Part shown: positions 7,898 to 15,932 of the stretch, piece after piece
Layout: each line of letters begins with the position of its first letter
Numbering within the stretch: the stretch's first letter is position 1
Assembly: GCA_964461715.1 (NCBI GenBank)
Contig: CAYWVR010000014.1
Coordinates: 18,790 to 82,789, forward strand
Length of the DNA: 64,000 bases
Reading direction: 5' to 3'
Origin: CAYWVR01 sp964461715
GTDB lineage: Bacteria; Planctomycetota; Phycisphaerae; FEN-1346
Made by a program: the position numbers and the translations under genes
The notes under the pieces: model-generated
What the model saw: only the letters and a program-made list of their open reading frames with translations
Databases searched by the model: none
What the model was told of the DNA's origin: nothing

Positions 7898-9613
7898 ATG
7901 GTGACGACGAAGACGGGATGGGCGGCGCTGGTGTTGGCAGCAGGAGTGGGGCTGGGGCTCCTGGGGTGCGGCGAAGGGCCCGCGCCCCGGCCCGAGGCGC
8001 CCGCCGCGCCTGAAGCGCCGCCCGAGCCGACCCCGCGCGAGCTGCTCAGCCGCGATGATGCGGCCTCCCGCATCGAAGGCGCTCGGCGCCTTGGCGAGGC
8101 CCGCGACGCGAAGGCCGTCGATCTCCTGACGCCGCTTCGCGACGCCCCCGACCCCGAGGTCCGCGAGGCCGTCCAGAAGGCCCTCGTGCGGATCTGGGAG
8201 GGCATGCAGGTTGGGCCCGCCTTAGAGGCCCTCGAGTCCGACCAGTGGCACGACCGCCAGTTTGCCGCCATCCAGTTCCAGTTCATCGAGACGCCGCGGG
8301 CGGCCGAGCCGCTCCTGGCGGCCCTCGATGATTCCGAGTGGGCGGTCCGGAGCGAGGCGGCCCGGGCCCTGGCCACGAACCCCGACCCGCGGGCCGTCGC
8401 GCCGCTGCTGGAGATGCTCGGGGACGAGGAGGCCTACGTCCGCAAGTGCGCTGCCCTCGGGCTGGCGGGGCAGGAAGACCCGGCGAAGATTGGGCCGCTC
8501 GTCGAGGCCGTCTCGGACGAGAGCCCCCTCGTCCGCCGCGCCGCCGTCACCGCCCTTGGCCGCTGCCGCGCGGCGGAGGCCGTCGACGCCCTGATTAAGG
8601 TCCTCGGCGAGGACGATGCGCGCTTGGCGTCGGAGGCGGCCGAAGCGCTCGGCAAGATCGGCGACCCGAAGGCCGTCCCGGCCCTGGCCGAGGCGATGAA
8701 GAGCGGCGAGGGGAGGCACGTGCGGCCCGCCGCGGCCCGGGCCCTGGGGCGCATCGAGGGACCGAAGGCCCTCGCCGCCCTCGTCGAGACTGCCGCCAGC
8801 GGCGATCGTCGCGTCGCGGGCGAGGCCATGGAAGAGCTGGCCCGTCGGCCCGAGCCCCAGGCCTTCGACGTGCTCGTGGCGACGGTCGCCGAGCCCGGCC
8901 GGGCTCGCAAGGAGGCCACCCTGGCCCTCCTGCGCTTCAAGGAGGAAGGGGCGATGAAGGCGATCCTGGCGGCCCTGGCCGACGAAGAGGCCGCGGGACG
9001 CGAGGAGATCGCCGATGCCATCGGCGACCGGCGGGACCGCCGCTTCACCGACGCGCTCATCAAGGCCCTCGATTCGAAGGACGAGCGTCTGGCCTCGCAG
9101 GCGGCCGGCTCCCTCGGACGGATCGGCACGGACGAGGCCGTGGATGCCCTCCTCGACGCGCTGCAGTCCGACGAGCCGCGCGTCCGCGATGCCGCGGCCC
9201 GCGTGCTGGGGGGCCTGAGGCGTCCAGCGGCGGTCGGGCCGTTGATCGCGGCCCTCGATCAGGGCAGCGCCGCCGCGGCCGAGGCCCTGCACCGCTTCAG
9301 CGACCCGAAGATCGTCCCGGCCCTGGCCAAAGCCCTCAGGAGCAAGGATCCCTCCGTCCGGGCCCATGCTGCCCGCTCGCTCGGCCGGCTCGACGCCCAG
9401 GGCCGAACCGAGGCGATCATCGCTTTGCTCGAGGATGAGGAGCGCGGCGTCCGCGCGTCGGCGGCCGAGGCCCTCGGCGACATGCGCGACCCGCGCGGCC
9501 GGAAGCCCCTCGAGAAGCTCCTGAAGAACGAGGAAGACCGGGGCGTCCGGAAGGCCGCCGAGAAGGCCCTCGAGCGGTTGCCCAAGGGCGAGGGTGGGCA
9601 GGTCGTCGAGTAG
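7898..9613 (+). CDS. HEAT-repeat lipoprotein
   Basis: 571 residues. The signal sequence ends in the lipobox LLGCGE (Cys24), then comes a Pro/Ala-rich linker to about residue 48. The remainder is some fifteen HEAT/PBS-lyase type repeats of about 31 residues (DPEVREAVQKALV, SEWAVRSEAARALA, DPSVRAHAARSLGRL). Such solenoids are protein-protein scaffolds; here it is probably membrane-anchored and extracytoplasmic. TATAAA at 7863-7868 may be the -10 box; GGGGAG is the ribosome site. No catalytic motif is present. Confidence 0.9.
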   Translation: MVTTKTGWAALVLAAGVGLGLLGCGEGPAPRPEAPAAPEAPPEPTPRELLSRDDAASRIEGARRLGEARDAKAVDLLTPLRDAPDPEVREAVQKALVRIWEGMQVGPALEALESDQWHDRQFAAIQFQFIETPRAAEPLLAALDDSEWAVRSEAARALATNPDPRAVAPLLEMLGDEEAYVRKCAALGLAGQEDPAKIGPLVEAVSDESPLVRRAAVTALGRCRAAEAVDALIKVLGEDDARLASEAAEALGKIGDPKAVPALAEAMKSGEGRHVRPAAARALGRIEGPKALAALVETAASGDRRVAGEAMEELARRPEPQAFDVLVATVAEPGRARKEATLALLRFKEEGAMKAILAALADEEAAGREEIADAIGDRRDRRFTDALIKALDSKDERLASQAAGSLGRIGTDEAVDALLDALQSDEPRVRDAAARVLGGLRRPAAVGPLIAALDQGSAAAAEALHRFSDPKIVPALAKALRSKDPSVRAHAARSLGRLDAQGRTEAIIALLEDEERGVRASAAEALGDMRDPRGRKPLEKLLKNEEDRGVRKAAEKALERLPKGEGGQVVE

Positions 9614-9669
9614 ACCGCAGGATCGCGGGCCGGTGGCGGGTCTCCCGGGCGTTCAGAGGGCGGCGTCCG

Positions 9670-10584
9670 CTACTGCTTCTCCGCCTCTTCTTTCCACGCC
9701 TCCCAGTACGCCCGGAACCGCTTGAGGATGTGCTTGGGTTTCTCTACGTAGACGCGGGCGGCCAGGGCGCGGGCGGCGAGGCGGTGCTCGTCCCGGCGCT
9801 GCTCCCCCAGGGCGAGGAATGCCTTCACGTCCCGCGGCTCGCCGAACGCCTTCGGGGCCTCCTCCAGCACGCCGCGCAGCATCTCCACGTCATGGGCCTC
9901 GCCGAGGTGGTCCGTCAGGTCGTGCAGGCTCTTGCGGTAGGCGTTCAGGACGCGTCGCCACAGGCGGCGGAGGATGCGGACCTGGTACCGGTGGTACTTG
10001 ACGCGCTTGCGCAACTCGTGGAACCGTTCAGGAGACGGGTCGTCGTACGCCGCGCGGAAGGCCCGGCGACCGCGGCGGTAGGTCTTGCCGAAGCCGGCGG
10101 CGACGGCGTCGAAGCCGGTGTCGGAGAGGGTCCAGGTCTCGGTCCGGGCGCGGGCCTCGCCGAGCTTGTCGGCCAGGGCCGCCAGGCGCGCCTCAACGTC
10201 CACGCGGTCCTCGGCCAGCCGGTCGCGCCGCGCGACGAGGGCCTCGCGGATGGAGGCGAATGCCTCGGCGTTGGTCTGCTCCTCGTAGGTCCCCAGGACC
10301 CGGTCGAACGTTTCGATGACGGCCTCGGCGTCGCGCACGGGGGCCAACGCCCGGGCCTCGTCGCGGTACCAGACGTTCTCCTCGGCGTACGCGTCACCGA
10401 GGGCGGGCCGCACCAGCCGCAAGGCCGCCCGGATCTTCTTGAAGCGGCGACGGACCTGGTGGACCCGCTCGAAGACGTCGAGGCTGCCGTCGCGGATCTC
10501 GTCGATGGATTTGTCGATCTGGTCGCATACGACCCGGCCGAGGTTCTTGCGGACGCTCTGGCCGGGACGGAATCGGAAGCTCGT
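9670..10584 (-). CDS. CHAD domain protein with apparent ACG start codon
   Basis: 304 residues if begun at ACG (10584). CHAD domains are helical, histidine-rich and bind polyphosphate. Seen here: RPGQSVRKNLGRVV, VFERVHQVRRRFKKIRAALRLVRP, the second-half motif FHELRKRVKYHRYQVRIL and DLTDHLGEAHDVEML. The first in-frame ATG/GTG/TTG is the TTG at 10422, which would remove the first CHAD helices. Upstream is an in-frame TGA, and a strong AGGAGG lies 6 nt before the ACG. So either ACG is a true non-canonical start or an ATG has been misread or mutated. It stands alone. Confidence 0.85.
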   Translation of the reverse strand, partial: TSFRFRPGQSVRKNLGRVVCDQIDKSIDEIRDGSLDVFERVHQVRRRFKKIRAALRLVRPALGDAYAEENVWYRDEARALAPVRDAEAVIETFDRVLGTYEEQTNAEAFASIREALVARRDRLAEDRVDVEARLAALADKLGEARARTETWTLSDTGFDAVAAGFGKTYRRGRRAFRAAYDDPSPERFHELRKRVKYHRYQVRILRRLWRRVLNAYRKSLHDLTDHLGEAHDVEMLRGVLEEAPKAFGEPRDVKAFLALGEQRRDEHRLAARALAARVYVEKPKHILKRFRAYWEAWKEEAEKQ

Positions 10585-10599
10585 GACCCACCTCCTTTC

Positions 10600-11040
10600 C
10601 CGTCGGTGTGCCTTGAACGCGACTCAATATTCTACCAGCCTCTTCCGGCGCATGCCAGTTTGGGTTCGAGGGGTGTCGGGAGGTTGGCCGCGCGCGGTTC
10701 GGCGACTTCGTGGCCGAGCGCTTGGCGTCGGGAGGAGCCGCCACGGCGAGCCCCGATTCCGGAAGCGGGGATCCCACCCGCTCGTCGAGGGCGCTTCTTC
10801 ATTGGCGGTGCCCGGTCGCAACCTGTGTGCCACCCTGGGTTTCTTGGACACTGAACTGACGGTAATCATGCCGCGATCTCCACGGTCGAGCAAGCGTCTT
10901 TTCGGGCCTCATGCGGGGTGCGGTAAATGAAGAAGGAGGGGCGGGGGCTGTCGCCTTCCCCGGGTTCGCACCCGGGGCCACAGTACAGTCCGCCCGGGCC
11001 GGGGGCTCGGGTGACGCAGGTGGAGGGATTCTTGTCCGCC
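10600..11040. other. Intergenic stretch, no gene recognised
   Basis: About 440 nt between the CHAD gene and the redoxin promoter. Short open frames on both strands have no start signals or protein-like composition. The part around 10925-10975 has an imperfect palindrome (CCCCGGGTTCGCACCCGGGG). Confidence 0.4.
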
Positions 11041-11071
11041 TTGACCCTGCGCGGCAAGGGCGGTCTATAAT
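11041..11071 (+). promoter_or_regulatory. Strong sigma70-type promoter of the redoxin gene
   Basis: TTGACC at 11041-11046, a 19-nt spacer and a perfect TATAAT at 11066-11071, ending 32 nt before the start codon. Confidence 0.65.
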
Positions 11072-11103
11072 GATGAGGCGCAATGACCCGAAAGGAGCGT
11101 GTC

Positions 11104-11691
11104 ATGATTGGCCGATCGCTTTCGTTGCTGGCCCTGCTTCTCCCGCTGGCGGCTGCGTATGCCGAGGAGGCGACGCCGAAGGCTGAGGAGACGCCGAAGC
11201 TCGACTTCGAGCTCAAGAACTCGAAGGGGGAGACGGTTGACCTGGCGAAGTTCGCCGACAGGATCGTCGTCCTCGAGTGGATGAACTACGATTGCCCGTT
11301 TAGCAAGCGTCACTACGAGCGCGGGACGTTCAACAAGCTCGCCACCGAGTACAAGGACGAGGGCGCCGTCTGGTTCGCTGTCAACTCGACCCACTACATG
11401 ACCCCCGAGAAGAACCGGGCCCACATCGAGAAGTACAAGGTCGCGTACCCGATCCTCTCGGATATGGACGGCAAGGTCGGCACCCTCTTCGGTGCCAAGA
11501 CGACCCCCCATGTCTTTATCTTCAAGGAGGGGAAGATCGTTTACGAGGGGGCGATCGACGACGACCCCGGCGGGAAGAAGGAGAACCCGACGAACCACGT
11601 CGACCGGGCCCTGAAGGAGCTCACCGCGGGCAAGGAGGTCAGCACCCCCGAGACGAAGCCCTACGGCTGCTCGGTCAAGTATAAGAAGTAG
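11104..11691 (+). CDS. Secreted thioredoxin-fold redoxin
   Basis: 195 residues from the ATG at 11104 (AAAGGAG upstream), with a signal peptide (1-20). The thioredoxin/AhpC-TSA fold has an active site DCPFSKRH, so CxxS with a single Cys64 in place of CxxC, and the cis-Pro segment TTPHVFIF. A conserved second Cys lies in the C-terminal GCSVKYK and may serve as resolving residue, as in peroxiredoxin-like proteins. It probably acts in extracytoplasmic thiol or peroxide chemistry. It is monocistronic with a strong promoter. Confidence 0.88.
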   Translation: MIGRSLSLLALLLPLAAAYAEEATPKAEETPKLDFELKNSKGETVDLAKFADRIVVLEWMNYDCPFSKRHYERGTFNKLATEYKDEGAVWFAVNSTHYMTPEKNRAHIEKYKVAYPILSDMDGKVGTLFGAKTTPHVFIFKEGKIVYEGAIDDDPGGKKENPTNHVDRALKELTAGKEVSTPETKPYGCSVKYKK

Positions 11692-11694
11692 CGG

Positions 11695-12360
11695 CTACGC
11701 GGATGCCCCTCCGAGGCGGCCGTCGGCCATCGGCAGAATCCGGTCGGCCACCTCGGCGGCCCGCGGGTCGTGGGTCATCAGAAGCACCGCCCCGCCCGCG
11801 CGGGCGAACGCCGCCAGGTCCGAAAGGACCATCGCCGCACTGGCCCCGTCGAGGTTGCCGGTCGGCTCGTCCGCGAGGATCAGCTTCGGCCGGTTCAGAA
11901 GCGCCCGCGCCAGGGCCGTGCGCTGCCGCTCGCCCGTCGAGAGCTCCGCCGGGACGTGATCGGCGCGCGGCCCGAGGCCGAACCGCTCGATCAGGGCGCG
12001 GGCCCGCGTCTCCGCCTCCACCGCTGGCCGCGCGAGCGACGGCGCCAGCACGTTCTCCACGACCGTCAGGTACGGGACGAGGTGGAACTGCTGGAACACG
12101 AAGCCGACGGTCGCCGCGCGCCACGCCGCCCGGGCCTCGGTCCCGAGGGCGTACGGGTCGGCGCCGTCGGCCCGGACCCCGCCCGCGTCGGGCCCAAGGA
12201 GGCCCCCCGCCACCAGGAGCAGCGTCGTCTTGCCGCACCCGCTCGGGCCCTGCATCGCGACGAACTCGCCGGCCGCGACATGAAGGCTCACGTCGTCCAC
12301 GGCGCGGATTTCGCGCGGCCCGCGGCGATAGGTCTTGACGAGGTCGGTGATCTCGAGCAT
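11695..12360 (-). CDS. ABC transporter ATP-binding protein (MacB/LolD type)
   Basis: 221 residues. Walker A GPSGCGKTT, Q-loop FVFQQFHLVPYLT, a signature that reads LSTGERQR in place of LSGGQ, Walker B LILADEPTGNLD and an H-loop MTHDPR. The family pairs with FtsX-like permeases to move lipoproteins, peptides or drugs across the envelope by mechanotransmission. It lies 8 nt downstream of the permease gene and forms one operon with it. The stop is only 3 nt from the convergent redoxin stop. Confidence 0.92.
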   Translation of the reverse strand: MLEITDLVKTYRRGPREIRAVDDVSLHVAAGEFVAMQGPSGCGKTTLLLVAGGLLGPDAGGVRADGADPYALGTEARAAWRAATVGFVFQQFHLVPYLTVVENVLAPSLARPAVEAETRARALIERFGLGPRADHVPAELSTGERQRTALARALLNRPKLILADEPTGNLDGASAAMVLSDLAAFARAGGAVLLMTHDPRAAEVADRILPMADGRLGGASA

Positions 12361-12368
12361 GGGTGGCG

Positions 12369-13655
12369 CTATTCCTCGCGAAGGACCACGGCGGGATCCT
12401 GGCTCGCGGCAAACATGGCCGGCACGAGCCCGGCCGCCGCCGAAAGAAGCGGCGCGAGCACCAGCGCCGCCGCCAGGAGCGGTCCGCTGAAAAGGCCTGT
12501 CGCGTCGACGCCCGCCTCGCCCGCGGCCTCCATTGATCCCCACGCCGCCCCGAGCGCAAAACCTGCCGCCCATCCGACGACGGCCCCGATCGCGCCGATC
12601 GCCAGCGACTTCGCGAGGAACACCGCGAAGACCTGCCGCCCGCGCACCCCCAGGGCCCGCAGGATGCCGATCTCGCCCCGCCGCTGCCGCACGTTCGAGA
12701 ACGCCAGCATCCCGACCCACACGGTGCACGTGACGACGACAAGCGGCACGACCCAGGCGGCCAAGGCGGCTCGCTCCCGCCGCATCTCGAGGCGGCCCTG
12801 CTCCTCGGCCGCGAGCGATTCGTCGGCATGGGTCGCGGCCCGAAGGCGCGCCGCCCGCCGCGCCGCCGCACGCGTCGAGAGCTCCAGGACCTGCGTCTCC
12901 GGCAGAATCCGGGCGACCTCGTCGCGGATGGCCGGGAGGTTCGACTGGGCGCACATGCACGAGAGAGCGAGGATCGCGTTGATCCGCCCCGATGCATCGA
13001 AAAGCTCCTGTGCCGTCGCCAAGTCGATCCACACCGTCACGTCGTCCTCGTTGCCGCGGGGATCGTGAATCCTCGTTACCGTGAAGGGTCGCCCGAGCAA
13101 CACGATCTCTTCGCCCGGCTCCAGGCCGAGCTGCTCGGCCAGGAGCGCCCCGACGACCATTCCCCCCGGCGGCACCGCGACCCGCAGCGGCTTCTTCGGG
13201 TCGCGATGCGGCGCGGGCACCTCGCCGCGCGTCCCCACCAGGACGATGGGCACCTCCTTCTCCGGCCATACCATTTTCCGCTGGAGGCTCGGCAGAAGGT
13301 GTCGCACCGTCATGATCCGCGATCGGGCCAGCCGCTGGACGTAGTCCTCCGGCATCGTCTCGGTGGCGTAGCCCTCGGCCCAGAATCGCCCGAGGTCCTG
13401 CGACGCGGGGAGGATGAGGACGTTGTAGCCGAGGGTGAGGGTGATCTTTCGGTAGTCGTCCTGGAGGGCATTGATGCGCTCGCGGGCGGCGGCCTCGCGC
13501 GCCTCGGCCAGGGACTCGCTCCCCTCGCCGTAAGCCCGAAGGAGCGTCACCATGGCCACCAGCGCCCCCACCGCCACGACGACGCCGAGCGCCGCGAGAG
13601 CGAAGTTCAGCTTCCGGTACCGGATTTCCTTGGCCACGAGCCGCGCGACGTTCAT
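12369..13655 (-). CDS. FtsX/MacB-like ABC transporter permease
   Basis: 428 residues. One N-terminal membrane segment (about 16-40), a large extracytoplasmic MacB-like core (about 45-290) with VPPGGMVVGALLAEQLGLEPGEEI, and three C-terminal membrane segments with the FtsX motif RRGEIGILRALGVRGRQV and terminal DPAVVLREE. First gene of a two-gene operon with the ATPase. Start at 13655 (MNVARLVAKEIRYRK). The substrate is not evident. Confidence 0.9.
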   Translation of the reverse strand: MNVARLVAKEIRYRKLNFALAALGVVVAVGALVAMVTLLRAYGEGSESLAEAREAAARERINALQDDYRKITLTLGYNVLILPASQDLGRFWAEGYATETMPEDYVQRLARSRIMTVRHLLPSLQRKMVWPEKEVPIVLVGTRGEVPAPHRDPKKPLRVAVPPGGMVVGALLAEQLGLEPGEEIVLLGRPFTVTRIHDPRGNEDDVTVWIDLATAQELFDASGRINAILALSCMCAQSNLPAIRDEVARILPETQVLELSTRAAARRAARLRAATHADESLAAEEQGRLEMRRERAALAAWVVPLVVVTCTVWVGMLAFSNVRQRRGEIGILRALGVRGRQVFAVFLAKSLAIGAIGAVVGWAAGFALGAAWGSMEAAGEAGVDATGLFSGPLLAAALVLAPLLSAAAGLVPAMFAASQDPAVVLREE

Positions 13656-13841
13656 GCCTGGCCTCGTCTCCCCTTCCTGGAACCCGACGGCGGACCGAAG
13701 GGCGCGGCCATTGCACGCGATGCGGGAACCGGGTGGCGTGCCCCCGCTGCGCGGCGCCTGCGATGACTGATGAGCAAGGAGAGCCGAAGAGGCCCTTCTA
13801 CCGGCCGCGCGGGGCGCGGCACCGTTCGGCCTCTCGGGCGC

Positions 13842-13862
13842 GGGGGTTCGACGCGAACCCCC
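13842..13862. repeat. Perfect 9-bp hairpin
   Basis: GGGGGTTCG-ACG-CGAACCCCC, a perfect stem with a 3-nt loop. It is immediately upstream of the signal-peptide-like start at 13879 and downstream of nothing transcribed rightward, so its role is unclear. Confidence 0.5.
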
Positions 13863-13878
13863 GAACGGAAGGTCAGCC

Positions 13879-13980
13879 ATGTCGTTCCGACGATTTCTTA
13901 ACCATGCACGGGTAGCCGCCGCGGGTCTGGGACTCGTTCTGGCCCCCGGTCCGACGGCCACCGCCCAGACGCGCGGGCGC
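13879..13980 (+). pseudogene. Orphan signal-peptide start (truncated gene)
   Basis: An ATG at 13879 with GGAAGG upstream encodes a convincing signal peptide (MSFRRFLNHARVAAAGLGLV..., AxA-type site near residue 29). After about 33 codons the frame turns into antisense of the AIR-synthase-like remnant and loses protein character. It looks like the 5' end of a gene cut at a rearrangement or misassembly joint. Confidence 0.35.
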
Positions 13981-14443
13981 GGCCCGGCCCGCCGCTCGAG
14001 AGGGGCGCGCGGTCCTCCAGGAGGCCGATCATCGTGCCGACGACGATGGGGCGGGCGAGCCCCGCCGTCCGCTCCGTGTGTCCGCCGACCAGGAGGACGC
14101 CCGCCCCTTCGCAGGCGTCGGCGAGGTCCGCGAAGACAGCCTCGACGGCCTTGGGCTCCATCTCGACCGGCAGCAGGGCCACGGCGACGAACAGCCGCGG
14201 CTCGGCCCCGGTGGCGGCGACGTCGTTGGCGTTGACGAGGACGCTCCAGGCCCCGATCGATTCGGCGGCGAATGTCACCGGGTCGGAGACGATGACGAGG
14301 GTCTCGCTCCCAGCGCGGTCGACCGCCGCGTCTTCGCCGACCGCGGGCCCGACGATCAGCGCGCCGTCAACCCGCGGGGCGTAGGTGCGAAGGAGGCGGG
14401 CCAGGTCGCGGGTGGGCCATTTGCCGGGGATGCCGGGCTTCAT
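13980..14443 (-). pseudogene. Truncated AIR synthase-related (PurM/HypE/ThiL-like) protein
   Basis: From the ATG at 14443, about 150 codons match the N-terminal ATP-binding half of the AIR-synthase superfamily: IVGPAVGEDAAV, VIVSDPVTFAAES, LVNANDVAATGAEPR, LLVGGHTERT, PIVVGTMIGL. The family is normally about 330 residues with a second domain. Here homology stops near residue 155 at the point where the rightward signal peptide frame begins; the frame runs on as junk to a stop at 13898. Probably inactive. Confidence 0.7.
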
Positions 14444-14463
14444 GTTGACTCGGTTTTGCGAGG

Positions 14464-14483
14464 GCTAAGCCGCACGCGGTTTA
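14464..14483 (-). repeat. Stop-codon-associated 20-bp palindrome, copy 1
   Basis: Read on the minus strand: TAAACCGCGTGCGGCTTAGC, where TAA is the stop of the ACT gene. Same family as the copies at 37702, 41497 and 52032. Confidence 0.6.
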
Positions 14484-14870
14484 CGCCAAGGCCTGGCGCG
14501 CGCCGTCCGGGTCATCGGTGCGAAGGACCAGGATGCCCTCGCCTTGGCCGGCGTCGCCGGTGCCGTAGATGTACTGCACGTTGATGCCGCTCTCGCCGAG
14601 GCGCACCGCGACCCGTTCGAGCCGGCCGGGCCGGTCCTGGAGCGTGACGACGAGGACGTCCTGGGCGACGAAGCAGAACCCCGCGTCCCGGAGGACTCGC
14701 ATCGCCGCTGCCGCGTCGCTGACGATCAATCGGATGGTGCTCATGTCCGAGGAATCGCAGATCGAGATTCCGCGGATGTTGACGTCGGCCTGGGCCAGGG
14801 CGCGGCACAGGCGGCCGAGGTGGCCGGGCGTGTTCTCCATGGTCACCGAGAGCTGCGTCGTCTTCTCCAT
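14481..14870 (-). CDS. Tandem ACT domain protein
   Basis: 129 residues forming two ACT domains (about 3-68 and 70-129): QLSVTMENTPGHLGRLCRALAQADVNI and VVTLQDRPGRLERVAVRLGESGINVQ. ACT domains bind amino acids and regulate enzymes; small free-standing double-ACT proteins resemble acetolactate-synthase regulators. GGAGG lies before the start at 14870. It follows the Clp1-like gene by 59 nt in the same direction and may be cotranscribed. Confidence 0.85.
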   Translation of the reverse strand: MEKTTQLSVTMENTPGHLGRLCRALAQADVNIRGISICDSSDMSTIRLIVSDAAAAMRVLRDAGFCFVAQDVLVVTLQDRPGRLERVAVRLGESGINVQYIYGTGDAGQGEGILVLRTDDPDGARQALA

Positions 14871-14929
14871 CGAAGGCCTCCAGTAAGTTCTTCGTCTGTG
14901 TGCATGCCGGCGAACGCGCGTTCGCCGGC

Positions 14930-15799
14930 TCATGTCAGGCGCGTCTCGCGTCCCGTCTGGGGGTCGACGGCCAGGGCCGTGACGCCGACCGTCTCGATGT
15001 CGCGGAGGCTCGCAAGCGGCGTCGTCACGCCCACCCGCTCGGGGCCCAGAATCGAGACGACACCCAGGCCGAGGTCGCGCCCACATCCCGACAGGCCCAC
15101 CAGCCGCCCGTGTGCCAAGCCCCCGTTGGGGCGCGCGCCCGGCGACCAGACGTCGAGCCGCCCCCGATGCGTGTACCGCATCCCCGCCGCGCGGAAGTAC
15201 CGGTGGTAGGCCGCCTCGCGGAAGCTCATCCGCTCGTTCGTCCCGCGGCAGCGTGCCCCGGGGGCGAGGCCGCACGTCACGACGGTTGTCTCGGCCTCGC
15301 GGAACCCAAGGAGGGCCGGTTCGAGCTCCCACTCGGCCTGCATGGCGATCACCCGCACGAACCGGACGCGCGAGGCCACCCGGCCCCAGAACCTCTCGGC
15401 CAGGGATCCGATTGCCAGGCCCGGCGTGTCCACCAGGAGCCGCGCCTCGCCGCCCGCGCGCTCCTCCACGAGCCGAGCCACCAGGCCCGCCATCCGCTCC
15501 GGGTCCACCGCCGGCGACGTGCCGCCCACGAAGTAGAGCCGCTCGGCCGGCAGATCGTCCCAGTCGGCCACGGGCGCATCGAGCCGCGCTGCGGCCATCA
15601 TGGTGGGCGGGCCGAGCCAACTCTGGCCGGGATCGGCGTCGGCGACCTCGACGGGCCCTTCGGCGGCCAGGGAGGCGGCCAGGTGCTGGACGAGCGTGGT
15701 CTTGCCGGCGTCGACGACGCCCAGAACCAGGACGGGCCCCGGCGGGGCCTCGCGAATCGCCTCCAGGAGACGGTTGAGCTCAGGATGCGTCGTGGCCAT
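14930..15799 (-). CDS. Clp1/Grc3-like polynucleotide 5'-kinase
   Basis: 289 residues. The P-loop GVVDAGKT (27-34) matches the Clp1/Grc3 form GxxDxGKT, followed by VEVADADPGQSWLGPP, similar to the Clp1 substrate strand (DxDxGQ), FVGGTSPAVDP, and LLVDTPGLAIG as Walker B region. In archaea and eukaryotes these enzymes phosphorylate 5'-OH ends of RNA or DNA during tRNA and rRNA processing; bacterial members are less well known. Start at 15799 chosen over an extended frame without a ribosome site. It diverges from tldD. Confidence 0.8.
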   Translation of the reverse strand: MATTHPELNRLLEAIREAPPGPVLVLGVVDAGKTTLVQHLAASLAAEGPVEVADADPGQSWLGPPTMMAAARLDAPVADWDDLPAERLYFVGGTSPAVDPERMAGLVARLVEERAGGEARLLVDTPGLAIGSLAERFWGRVASRVRFVRVIAMQAEWELEPALLGFREAETTVVTCGLAPGARCRGTNERMSFREAAYHRYFRAAGMRYTHRGRLDVWSPGARPNGGLAHGRLVGLSGCGRDLGLGVVSILGPERVGVTTPLASLRDIETVGVTALAVDPQTGRETRLT

Positions 15800-15932
15800 G
15801 GCGCTTGAGTGTACCGGCGTGGGGCCACGGGGGGCAAGAGGCCCCCACGTTTGCGCGGCCCACGAAACCCGTGGCAACCCGCCCGCTTGCTGGTACAATG
15901 GCACCTCGCACGCTCGGCCGGAAAGGACACGC

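Noticed and set aside
13898..13980. Last 27 codons of the AIR-synthase-like frame as real protein
   Set aside because: Composition changes abruptly to Arg/Pro/Gly-rich and no family motif continues, so the gene remnant was ended near 13980.
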